DNA of 64,000 bases from Anaerocolumna sp. AGMB13025 (GCF_029689925.1 NZ_CP121445.1:4138501-4202500), one strand, 5' to 3'. Positions 50,713-59,295 are shown, counted from the first letter of the stretch. Made by a program: numbers and translations. Notes: generated by a model not told the origin, from the sequence alone.

Positions 50713-52350
50713 TTATGCGAATCTAAGTTGTGGGTGACTTTCATCAATATGCATATTTGGTATTCTTTCACCAATAATAAGGTAAGGCACATTAACTTTT
50801 GTTAACACTCTTGATAAACCAGGGCAAACACTGTTACCAATTCTTTTTACCTGTTCCGATATAGTCACCTGAGTGCCATCAGCATATGTGTCTATTAAGT
50901 AATCAATGGGAAATCCCTGTGCTAACTTTAATTCTTCTGGTGTCAACATCCGTAAATAAATATCTAAAATACAATATTCATTGCCTAGCACTGTAATCAA
51001 AGCAAATCTATCTTTTGTAACTATAGTATGCAACGGATCGTTAAGACTCTGTCCGGTACCGCAGCCATAATACTCCATAATAAATTGTGATACCCAGGTA
51101 CATTTCTGTGCTACTTCATCCGATATACCGGCTTCTTTTAGTTTTTCCCACTCAATTGCTTTAATTGTGACCTGTCCAAAATGACCAGGACTAGTTGTTA
51201 TGGTATGTAATGGAGAAAATAAGCTTTGTCCGGTTCCTGTTTTATAAAACTTCGTTAAAAAGGCACTTAATAATGCATATCTATTGCTGGTATCTATAGT
51301 CTGTATTGGTTCTTTAACCGACTGCCCTCTCGGCTGACTACTGGTTTCTGAGTGATACTGTATGATATAAGGACTAATCATACAATGTTCATTCTTAGTC
51401 ACAATGGTAGATAGAGGTTCATCCATTTTTCTATTTCTGTATTTAGTGAATCCAGTTTGCCCAATCTGTATTACATAAGGTGTAACCATGCCAACACCAT
51501 TTTTCTGAGTTATAGTTGGCATTGGACTATTAATGCTCTGCCCCCGAAAATTATCGCCCCCATGATTAACAGTAACCATAAACGGCTGTGGATCATTGAA
51601 TACGAACTTATCCATCCCACCGCCAATACGCTTCATAGTTTTATCTGCCAGGGGCTTCTTTCTGCCAAAAATCGATTTACCCAAGTCATTAAAATTCAGA
51701 ACTGTACTAACAGGAACCCATTTTTTAAGCCTGTTGCTGCCATCCTTATTATGAGTCGGTTCCGGCCATACAATTGGCTTTCCGTCACACCGGAATATAG
51801 CAAACCACCTTTTTCTTGTTGTGGGAACACCATAATCGGCAGCCACTAATTCCCTGCACTCAAATTCATATCCGAGAGCCTTCATGGAATTGATAAATTT
51901 CTTGTAATCCTCGCCTTTTCGTTCTTTAATCGGCTTATTATTTTCATCCAGTGGTCCCCACTCCTGTATTTCAGCCACATTTTCCATTATGATTACTTCT
52001 GGTAAATTCCCCGTGATATCCTGAATCTGGACACATAACCGGCGAACTCCATACGGAAGTATTCTTAACCCTTTTTCTACCGGCTTACCACCCTTTGCCC
52101 TGCTGTGCTGCGTACAATCTGGGCTTGCCCACATAAACCTTACAATATCACCGTGTTTCAGCTTATTTTTCAGCTTAACTTTCATAATATCTTCCGTATA
52201 GTGATATGTACCAGGATGGTTACGTAAATGCATTTTAATGGCAAACGGATCATGATTAATCGCGTAGTCCACTGCTCTGCCCAATGCCATCTCAATCCCA
52301 ACGCTTGCACCACCACCGCCGGCAAAGCAATCTATAATTAATTCTCTCAT
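50713..52350 (-). CDS. Phage C5-cytosine DNA methyltransferase
   Basis: A 545-residue Dcm-type enzyme. Motif I is IDCFAGGGGASVG (residues 6-18); the catalytic cysteine is C79 in SPDCTQHS, a variant of the usual PPCQ; ENV is at 123-125; and a RKRWF motif is near 179. The region between about 265 and 450, where the target-recognition domain lies, contains five repeats ending in P...TI.T (near 270, 306, 342, 374 and 433). There is no adjacent restriction gene, so it is probably an orphan methylase protecting phage DNA or affecting replication. It is followed by the leftward late-side genes. Confidence 0.92.
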   Translation of the reverse strand: MRELIIDCFAGGGGASVGIEMALGRAVDYAINHDPFAIKMHLRNHPGTYHYTEDIMKVKLKNKLKHGDIVRFMWASPDCTQHSRAKGGKPVEKGLRILPYGVRRLCVQIQDITGNLPEVIIMENVAEIQEWGPLDENNKPIKERKGEDYKKFINSMKALGYEFECRELVAADYGVPTTRKRWFAIFRCDGKPIVWPEPTHNKDGSNRLKKWVPVSTVLNFNDLGKSIFGRKKPLADKTMKRIGGGMDKFVFNDPQPFMVTVNHGGDNFRGQSINSPMPTITQKNGVGMVTPYVIQIGQTGFTKYRNRKMDEPLSTIVTKNEHCMISPYIIQYHSETSSQPRGQSVKEPIQTIDTSNRYALLSAFLTKFYKTGTGQSLFSPLHTITTSPGHFGQVTIKAIEWEKLKEAGISDEVAQKCTWVSQFIMEYYGCGTGQSLNDPLHTIVTKDRFALITVLGNEYCILDIYLRMLTPEELKLAQGFPIDYLIDTYADGTQVTISEQVKRIGNSVCPGLSRVLTKVNVPYLIIGERIPNMHIDESHPQLRFA

Positions 52351-52414
52351 TTCTGTTTATAAGAAAGGGTACCCTTTATCCGGCCGGAACTAATCTCCCT
52401 TCTTAATAATTCTA

Positions 52415-52453
52415 ATAAAAAAAAGCCACCAACCAAACATTGATTAGTAGCTT
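52415..52453 (-). terminator. Terminator of the replication operon
   Basis: AAGCTACTAATCAA and TTGGTTGGTGGCTT pair along 14 bp with several G-U pairs as minus-strand RNA (52423-52436 with 52440-52453), followed by eight T residues. It lies right after the gene ending at 52460. Confidence 0.75.
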
Positions 52454-52459
52454 CCATAC

Positions 52460-52684
52460 TCATTTATGAAATTGATCTATAAAACCAATATGCAGCATAT
52501 TCAGCAAATTTTCTATTTGCCGATTACTCAACCCCATAAGTTCTTCTTTACTCAAAAACAATCCTGCGTTATCGCCATCCTTTGATATTACGATACTATT
52601 TTCATTCTTTGCCTTATCATACTCTATTTTTCCGGTATAATTATATTTATCACAGAACTCTTTAAAATAATTATCAAATTTCAC
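52460..52684 (-). CDS. Small phage protein of unknown function
   Basis: A 74-residue acidic protein (FDNYFKEFCDKYNYTGKIEYD, then GLFLSKEELMGLSNRQIENLL). GTG start with GGAGG 7 nt upstream. Last gene before the terminator of the replication group. Not recognised; no motif for a specific role. Confidence 0.65.
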   Translation of the reverse strand: MKFDNYFKEFCDKYNYTGKIEYDKAKNENSIVISKDGDNAGLFLSKEELMGLSNRQIENLLNMLHIGFIDQFHK

Positions 52685-52774
52685 AATAACACCTCCGTAG
52701 AGATATTATCTACTAATCAATATTCAGTTGTCAATATTCCACTACTTAACTATCATAAATTTCCATCAGTTACC

Positions 52775-53500
52775 CTAAGCAATCACAGTATATTCAGTCT
52801 GTGATCCACCCATATCTGCAAGCTGATTTTTCAAAAACTCCGCTACAGCCTCAACCGCTGCATTCCTCCACGCGCCGCCATCTGCTTCAAACAAAGCGCA
52901 ACTAACTCCTCTATCTGTACTCTTCATACGGAATACAAATTCACTGGGTATCTGTTGTACCTCCTGGAATGTCCGATAAGGGGCCAGGGTGACTGGGTTC
53001 GGTACTTCGAATTCTTCTTTACTAGCAAGACCGGTTTTAACCGTAGCTTTCTGTGTAACTCCATCATCACCGTAGTTTGCAATTGTCCTATCTTCCACAT
53101 TTCCGGCAAAGGCTGTAACAACCTTTCTTTCCTCATCACTTACAAACTGAGCCTGCATCATGATAATAAATTCTTCCTGATTAATAAATTCATTCAGCCG
53201 GATTTTGGGCAGATTAGCCTGTACACTCACCAGGACTTCCCGTTCTCGATCAGCATCCAACATACTGATCAGTTGAACCTTGTCCGGTGCCAGTACGTGA
53301 ACAATCATCTTCTGAGCCATAGAGTCAGTATCGCTTTTTATGTAGTCGAGCAGGCTGGTCAGGGTTGACATGGTGATACTGTCAGCCCGGATAGACTTAT
53401 CAAGCCTCTTTAAATCCTTATCTGTGAACTTATCCTCGTTAATGTCATAAATTTTAGCTTCCTTCAAACCAACAATGTACATCAATGCTTCTTTAATCAT
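52775..53500 (-). CDS. Phage protein, DUF2303-like
   Basis: A 241-residue soluble protein. Segments such as IVHVLAPDKVQLISMLDADREREVLVSV, LPKIRLNEFINQEEFIIMMQAQF and a C-terminal FRMKSTDRGVSCALFEADGG..W are like the DUF2303/YfdQ group of phage early-region proteins, whose function is unknown. AGGAGG precedes the ATG. It follows the DnaC-linked small gene in the replication operon. Confidence 0.65.
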   Translation of the reverse strand: MIKEALMYIVGLKEAKIYDINEDKFTDKDLKRLDKSIRADSITMSTLTSLLDYIKSDTDSMAQKMIVHVLAPDKVQLISMLDADREREVLVSVQANLPKIRLNEFINQEEFIIMMQAQFVSDEERKVVTAFAGNVEDRTIANYGDDGVTQKATVKTGLASKEEFEVPNPVTLAPYRTFQEVQQIPSEFVFRMKSTDRGVSCALFEADGGAWRNAAVEAVAEFLKNQLADMGGSQTEYTVIA

Positions 53501-53515
53501 CTTTCATTCCTCCTG

Positions 53516-53950
53516 TTATTTGGTAAATGCTTTTCTAAAATCAGTTACAACACCTGATTTTTGTGACGTTTGCGTTATATCTTCCTCATCTGGTTCCTGA
53601 ACCTCATCTGACACTACTTTTGAATTATTCAGAGGCAGACTCATCTGTCCACGTATCGTACTGCGGTTGCCGTATTCCTCAAAGGCAATTTCACCTGTAT
53701 CCAAATCCTTACCAACAAAGAATTGGGTTTTTGCCGGAAGCACTGGCGCAAGCTTTGTCTTAACTGCAATATCCGCTTTTACATCATCCCTGTTTTCATT
53801 CTGAGAAAAAGATATGTTAATGGTGATACCCCTTTTCTCTTTCGATCCGGTATTCACATCCTGCATGTTATGTAAAACTTGATAAAATGCCCTTGTGAAC
53901 TTCTCGCTTAATACTCCTCCGGCAAATTGTTCTAAATCTACTTTTTGCAT
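53516..53950 (-). CDS. Phage replication-region protein ('replication terminator protein' type)
   Basis: About 144 residues: VDLEQFAGGVLSEKFTRAFYQVLHNM, DVNTGSKEKRGITINISFSQNENRDDV and an acidic, Gln/Ser-rich tail with QEPDEEDI. The pattern matches a small family in Firmicute phages that is often labelled replication terminator protein, although its role is not established. ATG at 53950 follows AAGGAAGG by 6 nt. It directly follows the helicase-loader gene. Confidence 0.65.
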   Translation of the reverse strand: MQKVDLEQFAGGVLSEKFTRAFYQVLHNMQDVNTGSKEKRGITINISFSQNENRDDVKADIAVKTKLAPVLPAKTQFFVGKDLDTGEIAFEEYGNRSTIRGQMSLPLNNSKVVSDEVQEPDEEDITQTSQKSGVVTDFRKAFTK

Positions 53951-53996
53951 CTTTAACCTTCCTTTCAGGTATTTTGAATGCTGCCCGCATATCAAT

Positions 53997-54845
53997 CTAA
54001 CCAATTAACAGCCTAAGAAAATCATTATTTTCTTTCCTGGCTAATGTATTCCGTATGGATTCATCCGGAAATTGCACCGGCAGAGCCATCTTACTAATAC
54101 GACTCCTGACCCGTTCATCCAGCTTTAAATCCTCAATCTTCACATTGCTTGTAAAAATCGTAATCATTTTAGAGATTAAACGACTGTCAAGAATACTGTA
54201 AAATTTCTCATCCACCCATGGGGATGACTTCTCAACCCCGATATCATCAATAACCAGTACCGGCACCCGCTTAATCTCATTCAACAACTGCATCTCTGAG
54301 AGTGGCTGCATGTCCGAATCCCGATTACCGCTCCAGGTACTTTTGATTTCATCCAGAATGCGGATTGCTGTAGTAAATTTAGCTGATATCATATAGCGAT
54401 TAATTATCTCATTCGCTATGGATACCGCCATGCGGGTCTTACCGCTTCCCTTTTCCTTGCTATACAGATACAGTCCTTTTCCGCTTTCCTTAATTTTGCT
54501 AAACTCTGTAATATAATTCCGGCACATGGTTTTAACCATCTCTGCCCTTTCCCTGGCCTCGATCTGGCTGTAACAGTCTGTCTCAAAAGATTCTACCGTA
54601 AGACTTTCAAACTCTTTCGGAATCTCAGCAAATTGCAGCTTATTGCTTTTAATTTTCTTAGTCCGGCAGCCGTTGGAGCATTCTCTGCTATACTCATAAC
54701 CGCCCTTTATGTAGGTTTCCCACCCTGTATCTTTACAGATTGGGCATTGACAATTAATTACCTCGATTCCGGAAGGCTTCGAGGGCTGCCTTTTCTGCTT
54801 CATCGCTTGCATCCATTCCTCGGTCAGTTGGTTGAGCTCTTCCAT
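53997..54845 (-). CDS. DnaC/DnaI-like helicase loader
   Basis: A 282-residue AAA+ ATPase. An N-terminal zinc-binding segment (CQCPICKDTGWE...CSNGC, residues 32-60) is followed by the ATPase core with P-loop EKGSGKT at 131-137, Walker B VLVIDDIG near 204 and an arginine-finger-like DERVRSRIS near 252. It loads the replicative helicase on phage origin DNA. The start overlaps the replisome-organiser gene by 92 bp in another frame. Confidence 0.9.
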   Translation of the reverse strand: MEELNQLTEEWMQAMKQKRQPSKPSGIEVINCQCPICKDTGWETYIKGGYEYSRECSNGCRTKKIKSNKLQFAEIPKEFESLTVESFETDCYSQIEARERAEMVKTMCRNYITEFSKIKESGKGLYLYSKEKGSGKTRMAVSIANEIINRYMISAKFTTAIRILDEIKSTWSGNRDSDMQPLSEMQLLNEIKRVPVLVIDDIGVEKSSPWVDEKFYSILDSRLISKMITIFTSNVKIEDLKLDERVRSRISKMALPVQFPDESIRNTLARKENNDFLRLLIG

Positions 54846-55734
54846 CTGGCGTACCCCCTTTATTGTTGCTGTAGTTGCCTTCGATTACTTTAATTGCATT
54901 GGTTGTATTAATCAGCCAGTCAAAACTGCACCAATTGTTTGGTTTATTACGACCGGCAAGGAAATCACTCTGCTCCGCAAGCGTAAAAATAGTCTCAAGC
55001 AATTCATAGATATCTTTATCTTTCAATACTTTTACCTTACCAAGTGCTTTAATAAGCGTTCTAACCTTCCGCTTTCGCTCTTCCGATAGAGCTCTTACCT
55101 TGGGCAAATCTGTACAGATATGGTTAAAGGACTCCACTATCCTGGCATAATCAATTTTTTCCTGACTGCAATCCGTAGACTGTTCAGGTAAAGGCGGGGA
55201 ATATTCTTCGTTAGAAGAATATATATTATTTATTTCTTTCTCTTTCTCTATTTCTTCTTCTATTGCGTGACTTGGTGTGACATCAGCGTGACATGTCACG
55301 CGACTATCCTCAAAGTGACTATCCTCAATTAACTCAATTTCCTGTTGCTTTTCCCGCTGCCTTTGTTTCCTGATCCGGTTCTGTTCCCTGATTTTTTCCA
55401 TGCCGTCAATGTTCTGGTGTTTATCAAAATTAGTAATATAAATTCCTTTCATGGTACGCTCAACCATGTTAAACCGTTCAAATGTTGAAAGTGCAAGTTT
55501 AATCGTATTCAAAGGTTTATTAAAGATAGTCGAGAGCATTTCGTCATTGTAAGGGAAGTCCTCTTCAATCAGCACGAAACCACCAGCATTGCATTTCCCA
55601 GCTAACGCTATCAGCCGGATCCAGATAACAAGCAAAGAATCTCCTTCTGGAAGAGCCTGAATCAGTTTGATTTTCTCATCATCAAACATGTCTATTTTTA
55701 ATTTAATCCATGAAACCTCTGCCAACTTGTTCAC
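54754..55734 (-). CDS. Phage replisome organiser / DnaD-like initiator
   Basis: A 326-residue protein. The N-terminal 120 residues match phage replisome organiser domains (WIKLKIDMFDDEKIKLIQALPEGDSLLVIW). A basic linker (NRIRKQRQREKQQ) and a C-terminal helical region with LLETIFTLAEQSDFLAGRNKPNNWCSFDWL (DnaD/DnaB-like) follow. It probably binds the phage origin and recruits the helicase loader. GTG start coupled to the stop of the tubulin-like gene. Confidence 0.85.
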   Translation of the reverse strand: MNKLAEVSWIKLKIDMFDDEKIKLIQALPEGDSLLVIWIRLIALAGKCNAGGFVLIEEDFPYNDEMLSTIFNKPLNTIKLALSTFERFNMVERTMKGIYITNFDKHQNIDGMEKIREQNRIRKQRQREKQQEIELIEDSHFEDSRVTCHADVTPSHAIEEEIEKEKEINNIYSSNEEYSPPLPEQSTDCSQEKIDYARIVESFNHICTDLPKVRALSEERKRKVRTLIKALGKVKVLKDKDIYELLETIFTLAEQSDFLAGRNKPNNWCSFDWLINTTNAIKVIEGNYSNNKGGTPDGRAQPTDRGMDASDEAEKAALEAFRNRGN

Positions 55735-56771
55735 CCCTTAAAATATTTACTCATTATGTCTCTTTTTGATTTCGGCTTCTCATCTTTTTGCTGCTTCACA
55801 CCATGTTCTGCAAACTCATTTAAGAAATTCACATCTGAATTCAGTTTAAGCTCTGAGGTTGCCCTCAGGTTTTTTATAATCATATCCTGGCTATCTTTAA
55901 TGGTCTGATAGATGCCATCAAGTCTGGTTTTGGGATATGACAAACCTGAAATCATGCACACGGTAGCATCCTCGTTATAGGTCTGGAAGGTATCCAAGGG
56001 AATACCTACAACTTTTGTAATGTCGGTCATATGAAAGTCACCGCAAGAAGATATAGCTATGTATTTAATAATTCCGTCATTCTCTATAGGTGCAAAGGAA
56101 TTCTCATTAAGTGCTTTAATCAAACCGGCTGCTCCCTCCTCTTTCGATTGAGTTATAACAGCCATACCGTGAGCTTTCATTGTCTCTTCCATTTCCGCTT
56201 TATCAATATTGCCCAGTATACTTTTATGCTTATCCGGTATATCAATAAATTGCTGAAAGATTTCCGCCAATTCTTGATTCAGAGTAAGCTTGTCCCCTTT
56301 GTCATTATCAAGGACAAAAACGGCAGCACTTCTCCTAATATCAATTAATTCCGTAAAACATTCATAGCTATTGATCTGTGACTTAATACTTTCTTGCCTG
56401 CTCGGTAGAATTGTGATTGCTCCGACGGTCTTTTTTTCATCTATGAGTAAATCCATCAACATAGGTCCTGCACCACTTCCGGTACCGCCGCCAGAAGCAA
56501 ATATAACGAAAACAATATCCGTATTCAGTTTTAAATCAATCTGCTGTGCAATATTATCAAAGTCCTCTACTACCAACTGCTTTGCTTTATGGCGGTCTTT
56601 ATTACAACCCTCGCCGCCAGTTATGTGATACATAAATTTTACGTCAGCCAGGGTATCCAGATCTTCCTGGGATGTGTTCACATATAAGACAGAGAAACCT
56701 TTCTGTTCGAATAGTCTGCCAATATTACCTCCAGCTTGTCCAATCGCAACAAAGCCTATTCTCTCTTTCAT
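55731..56771 (-). CDS. tubZ: Tubulin/FtsZ-like GTPase, TubZ-type
   Basis: A 346-residue GTPase of the tubulin superfamily: N-terminal IGFVAIGQAGGNIG, the tubulin signature ASGGGTGSGAGP with GGGTGSG at 94-100, and VLDNDKGDKLTLNQ. It is too divergent and too short for host FtsZ and lacks the FtsZ C-terminal tail; its C-terminus is a basic tail (KPKSKRDIMSKYFKG), as in TubZ, where it contacts TubR. With the next small winged-helix gene and the iteron array it forms a candidate type III partition system that moves phage DNA. Alternatively it centres DNA during lytic growth like PhuZ. Confidence 0.85.
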   Translation of the reverse strand: MKERIGFVAIGQAGGNIGRLFEQKGFSVLYVNTSQEDLDTLADVKFMYHITGGEGCNKDRHKAKQLVVEDFDNIAQQIDLKLNTDIVFVIFASGGGTGSGAGPMLMDLLIDEKKTVGAITILPSRQESIKSQINSYECFTELIDIRRSAAVFVLDNDKGDKLTLNQELAEIFQQFIDIPDKHKSILGNIDKAEMEETMKAHGMAVITQSKEEGAAGLIKALNENSFAPIENDGIIKYIAISSCGDFHMTDITKVVGIPLDTFQTYNEDATVCMISGLSYPKTRLDGIYQTIKDSQDMIIKNLRATSELKLNSDVNFLNEFAEHGVKQQKDEKPKSKRDIMSKYFKG

Positions 56772-57019
56772 CCGCTCTTTTCCTCCTTAAGGGCTTCTAA
56801 CCCCTGAGGTGTTATGTAAAAAGTCATAGCATTACCTTCTTTCACCCCAGGACTTACATAGCCTTTGTTCTCAAACTCTTTTAAATATTTATAATATGTA
56901 TTACCCTTATATCCAAACTCCTCTAAAGTAATAATCTCATTCACGGTCATACCATTGTACCGGCTGAGTGCTTTATTACTTTCAAGAATGGATAAGATTA
57001 ATAATTGTATCCGGTTCAC
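56768..57019 (-). CDS. Small winged-helix protein, TubR-like
   Basis: An 83-residue winged helix-turn-helix (LLILSILESNKALSRYNGMTVNEI, then a recognition-helix-like segment and a KGYVSPGVKEGNAMTFYITPQG wing). It overlaps the tubulin gene by 4 bp and lies 60 bp before an array of eleven 10-bp iterons. In TubZRC systems TubR is a small winged-helix protein that binds centromere iterons next to tubR and autoregulates. Identity to TubR in sequence is not claimed; the call rests on size, fold and position. Confidence 0.7.
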   Translation of the reverse strand: MNRIQLLILSILESNKALSRYNGMTVNEIITLEEFGYKGNTYYKYLKEFENKGYVSPGVKEGNAMTFYITPQGLEALKEEKSG

Positions 57020-57081
57020 ACCATCACCTTCCGTCTATGATTTACCTTGATTTTGAACTATTCTGATTTTTTTCAGATAAC

Positions 57082-57191
57082 CTCTGATTTTCTCTGATAG
57101 TCTCTGATTTCCTCTGATAGTCTCTGATTTCCTCTGATAGTCTCTGATTTGCTCTGATTTGCTCTGATTATTTCGGATTTCCTCTGACTAT
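57082..57191. repeat. Iteron array, eleven 10-bp units (centromere or origin candidate)
   Basis: Eleven head-to-tail 10-bp units without a single insertion: nine start CTCTGAT, the last two are TTCGGATTTC and CTCTGACTAT. Types CTCTGATTTC and CTCTGATAGT alternate in the first six. A short inverted pair TCTGAT/ATCAGA lies at 57062-57078. The array is directly upstream of the winged-helix gene and includes the stop codon of the preceding gene. It fits tubC, or a replication origin. Confidence 0.9.
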
Positions 57192-57625
57192 CCCCTAATC
57201 CTTACCTTTAGATTCTCCAGGCTTACATTATTATGACCTACAAGATAATAGTCATTACCATCATGTTCAACATATGTTCTAACCCACCGATACCGTTCCC
57301 AGAAGTCATCATAAAGATAGACTTCTATACCGCTACCGCAAGTAAACTCCTGAAAACTAGTTTCATAACGTCCTCTTGAATTCTTATGTAAATATTCCGT
57401 ATTCTTTACCGGCTTATTTAAATAGTATATGCGATCCCTTGCTCTGTCCAAAGATTCCATAATTCCCTTTAACTCATCTAATAAAAACAACTGCTCCGGA
57501 TCATCATAGTTAATCTGCAACCCACTCATATCATCATATTCGGAATAGGTAGAAGCTTGTAATACAGCTTTTATATCATTGCCTATTACCTTGCAACTAT
57601 GTAATACTTTTTGTAAATCGTCCAT
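57188..57625 (-). CDS. DUF5348-like protein
   Basis: About 145 residues. The C-terminal half (LHKNSRGRYETSFQEFTCGSGIEVYLYDDFWERYRWVRTYVEHDGNDYYLVG) is the DUF5348 pattern found in plasmids and phages of Clostridia; the N-terminal half is helical. Function unknown. ATG at 57625 has GGAAGG 6 nt upstream; the first two iterons overlap its end. It overlaps the zinc-ribbon gene upstream. Confidence 0.75.
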   Translation of the reverse strand: MDDLQKVLHSCKVIGNDIKAVLQASTYSEYDDMSGLQINYDDPEQLFLLDELKGIMESLDRARDRIYYLNKPVKNTEYLHKNSRGRYETSFQEFTCGSGIEVYLYDDFWERYRWVRTYVEHDGNDYYLVGHNNVSLENLKVRIRG

Positions 57626-57833
57626 CTGAAACCTTCCTCTCATTTAATCTGCACTCAACAGTAGGATTGGTACATGTCAGGTTAATACTGCCGCAATTTG
57701 GGCAGATATGTATCTTCATAACAGCCCAATGACTGCGACCACAATCAGGGCAGTTTGCTACCCATAAAGGATCTGTATATTTTGTTATACTATCCGAATA
57801 AAAACCCTCCATAATTCTCCTAACTGTTGACAT
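57597..57833 (-). CDS. Small zinc-ribbon protein
   Basis: A 78-residue protein with CPDCGRSH and CPNCGSINLTC: two CxxC pairs spaced by 15 residues, likely one zinc ribbon. A role as DNA- or RNA-binding regulator or accessory to replication is possible. Not recognised beyond that. Confidence 0.65.
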   Translation of the reverse strand: MSTVRRIMEGFYSDSITKYTDPLWVANCPDCGRSHWAVMKIHICPNCGSINLTCTNPTVECRLNERKVSDGRFTKSIT

Positions 57834-57944
57834 TTATACAGATTAAGTTATAATAAAACTATAGTTGTTTTGTTATTTGGCTCTTTGGTATTTGCGGTAC
57901 CAGGAGCCTTTTTTATTTTCATGACAGAAATTTTTAATGACTCT

Positions 57945-58319
57945 CTAATAGCTGTCTTCATTAATTTTATGACCTCCCCATTTTGAAAGGTAATACTCCA
58001 TTGCTCTTTTATCAGCGGCAGTCACCTCAGCGGCTTTCGCTATTCCTTTCTTCCAGTAAGTTATCAGTTCTTGTCCATCAAGCTTTTGACTTGGTCTTAG
58101 TAAAATATGTATAGCGGGTCGCTTGTCCATAATAGGTTTAACTGAATAACAATATTCCAACTGCACTTTTGTCGTATCATGTATCTTCTGTAGAAATTCA
58201 ATAATATCTTGATTAACCGTATCTGATTCTACTTCATTCTTATAGGCAAGGATTATATGCAAGTCTTTCCCTATAGGTTTAGAATTGATTGAAGTAGATG
58301 TATTTCTTACTAATACCAT
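57945..58319 (-). CDS. Phage early-region protein of unknown function
   Basis: A 124-residue protein with NSKPIGKDLHIILAYKNEVESDTV, LEYCYSVKPIMDKRPAIHILLRPSQ and a C-terminal helical segment. The alternation of strands and helices suggests a compact alpha/beta fold. AGGAGTAACC precedes the ATG. No family recognised. Confidence 0.6.
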   Translation of the reverse strand: MVLVRNTSTSINSKPIGKDLHIILAYKNEVESDTVNQDIIEFLQKIHDTTKVQLEYCYSVKPIMDKRPAIHILLRPSQKLDGQELITYWKKGIAKAAEVTAADKRAMEYYLSKWGGHKINEDSY

Positions 58320-58360
58320 GGTTACTCCTCCGTTACTTGATGAAATTTTCCGTTTTTCTT

Positions 58361-58540
58361 CTATGTAGGGCTATCCTTTTCTGACTTTTCCATTGCTTTC
58401 TTAGCGTATTTCACTGATAAGTGTCTATAGGCGATTTCCTCTACCCGTTTCATGATTTCCAAACTTTCTTCCGGACTTCTCATATAATCATCATGGATAC
58501 GTACTAAGCCACCTTTAATCATCATTTCTTTCACTACCAC
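58361..58540 (-). CDS. Small phage protein, 59 residues
   Basis: A short frame from GTG 58540 with GGGGG 8 nt upstream to TAG at 58361. It reads MVVKEMMIKGGLVRIHDDYM and then a helical KRVEEIAYRHLSVKYAKKAME stretch. Composition and ribosome site support a real gene. Function unknown. Confidence 0.55.
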   Translation of the reverse strand: MVVKEMMIKGGLVRIHDDYMRSPEESLEIMKRVEEIAYRHLSVKYAKKAMEKSEKDSPT

Positions 58541-58598
58541 TCAATTCACCCCCTGTGATATATGTATGCGCTATTGTTTGTACATCTTTCGTAATAAT

Positions 58599-58655
58599 TT
58601 GTTATATTTTGTAAGACATGCTATAATCTCCTTACCGGCTCCACCAAGCCTAGTA
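58599..58655 (+). promoter_or_regulatory. Rightward promoter with a GGCT-N6-AGCC leader element (copy A)
   Basis: TTGTTA (58599-58604), 17-bp spacer, TATAAT (58622-58627), then CTTACCGGCTCCACCAAGCC (58631-58650). GGCT and AGCC flank a 6-nt CCACCA. The whole unit recurs at 59841-59897 and partly at 59221-59275. Confidence 0.75.
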
Positions 58656-58676
58656 AATTAGTAAGGAGATGATTTC

Positions 58677-58904
58677 GTGTGGCTATATAAAAGCCCTATT
58701 GGAAACATCTATATCAAACGATTAACTGATGGTCGTTACGGAATGCTGTTTAACGGTGTTGTTTGGGAATCATGTAATACCCCAGAAGCGGAAGCTGATA
58801 ATGTGTATATGCAGGTTACCGGCTGTTTCGATTGGGACGATTATGACACCTCAAATATTGATGTTCCAAGTGACTTATCCTATTGGATAAAAATTAATAC
58901 ATAA
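58677..58904 (+). CDS. Small protein of rightward cassette A
   Basis: A 75-residue acidic protein with aromatic residues (MWLYKSPIGNIYIKRLTDGRYGML near the start; then a TGCFDWDDYD segment). GTG start with AGGAG 8 nt upstream. It has its own promoter and runs against the leftward early operon. Function unknown; candidate anti-host or regulatory early protein. Confidence 0.65.
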   Translation: MWLYKSPIGNIYIKRLTDGRYGMLFNGVVWESCNTPEAEADNVYMQVTGCFDWDDYDTSNIDVPSDLSYWIKINT

Positions 58905-58906
58905 TT

Positions 58907-59122
58907 TTATGATGGGCCGTTCTCGCCATTTCCAACATAAGGGCGGCCCATGCGGTCAATGGCTGATATTAGATATCCAAGCATCTTAATTCCATTCTCA
59001 ATATCTGGTATGACTTTACTTTCATCAACATTATCATCAAGTGCATTACAGATACGCTTTTCTATAAGATCAGCATATTTAATTGCTGTTTTCTCAACCT
59101 TTTCTTTCAAAGCTTCATCCAT
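58907..59122 (-). CDS. Small helical phage protein
   Basis: A 71-residue, mostly helical protein (ALKEKVEKTAIKYADLIEKRI, then IENGIKMLGYLISAIDRMGRP). AGGAGA precedes the ATG. It is convergent with cassette A. Not recognised. Confidence 0.6.
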   Translation of the reverse strand: MDEALKEKVEKTAIKYADLIEKRICNALDDNVDESKVIPDIENGIKMLGYLISAIDRMGRPYVGNGENGPS

Positions 59123-59220
59123 ATTTATCTCTCCTTATAACGGTTTATATTGTTCATAATTCTTTTTCTGTGTTTATGACAGCTCGACAGGAAAAACTAT
59201 AAATACTTTTGCTACTTTCC

Positions 59221-59275
59221 TTGAAATTCTTCCATATATCTCCTATAATATAATTACGTGCGGCTATACCAAATA
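59221..59275 (+). promoter_or_regulatory. Rightward promoter with related leader (copy C)
   Basis: TTGAAA (59221-59226), 17-bp spacer, TATAAT (59244-59249), then GCGGCTATACCAA in the place of the GGCT-N6-AGCC element, but with a degenerate second half. Confidence 0.6.
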
Positions 59276-59295
59276 CATATGAAAGGACAAGTACC

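Noticed and set aside
57082..57191. CRISPR-like repeats
   Set aside because: Contiguous 10-bp iterons without spacers; the location next to a winged-helix and tubulin gene fits a partition or origin site.
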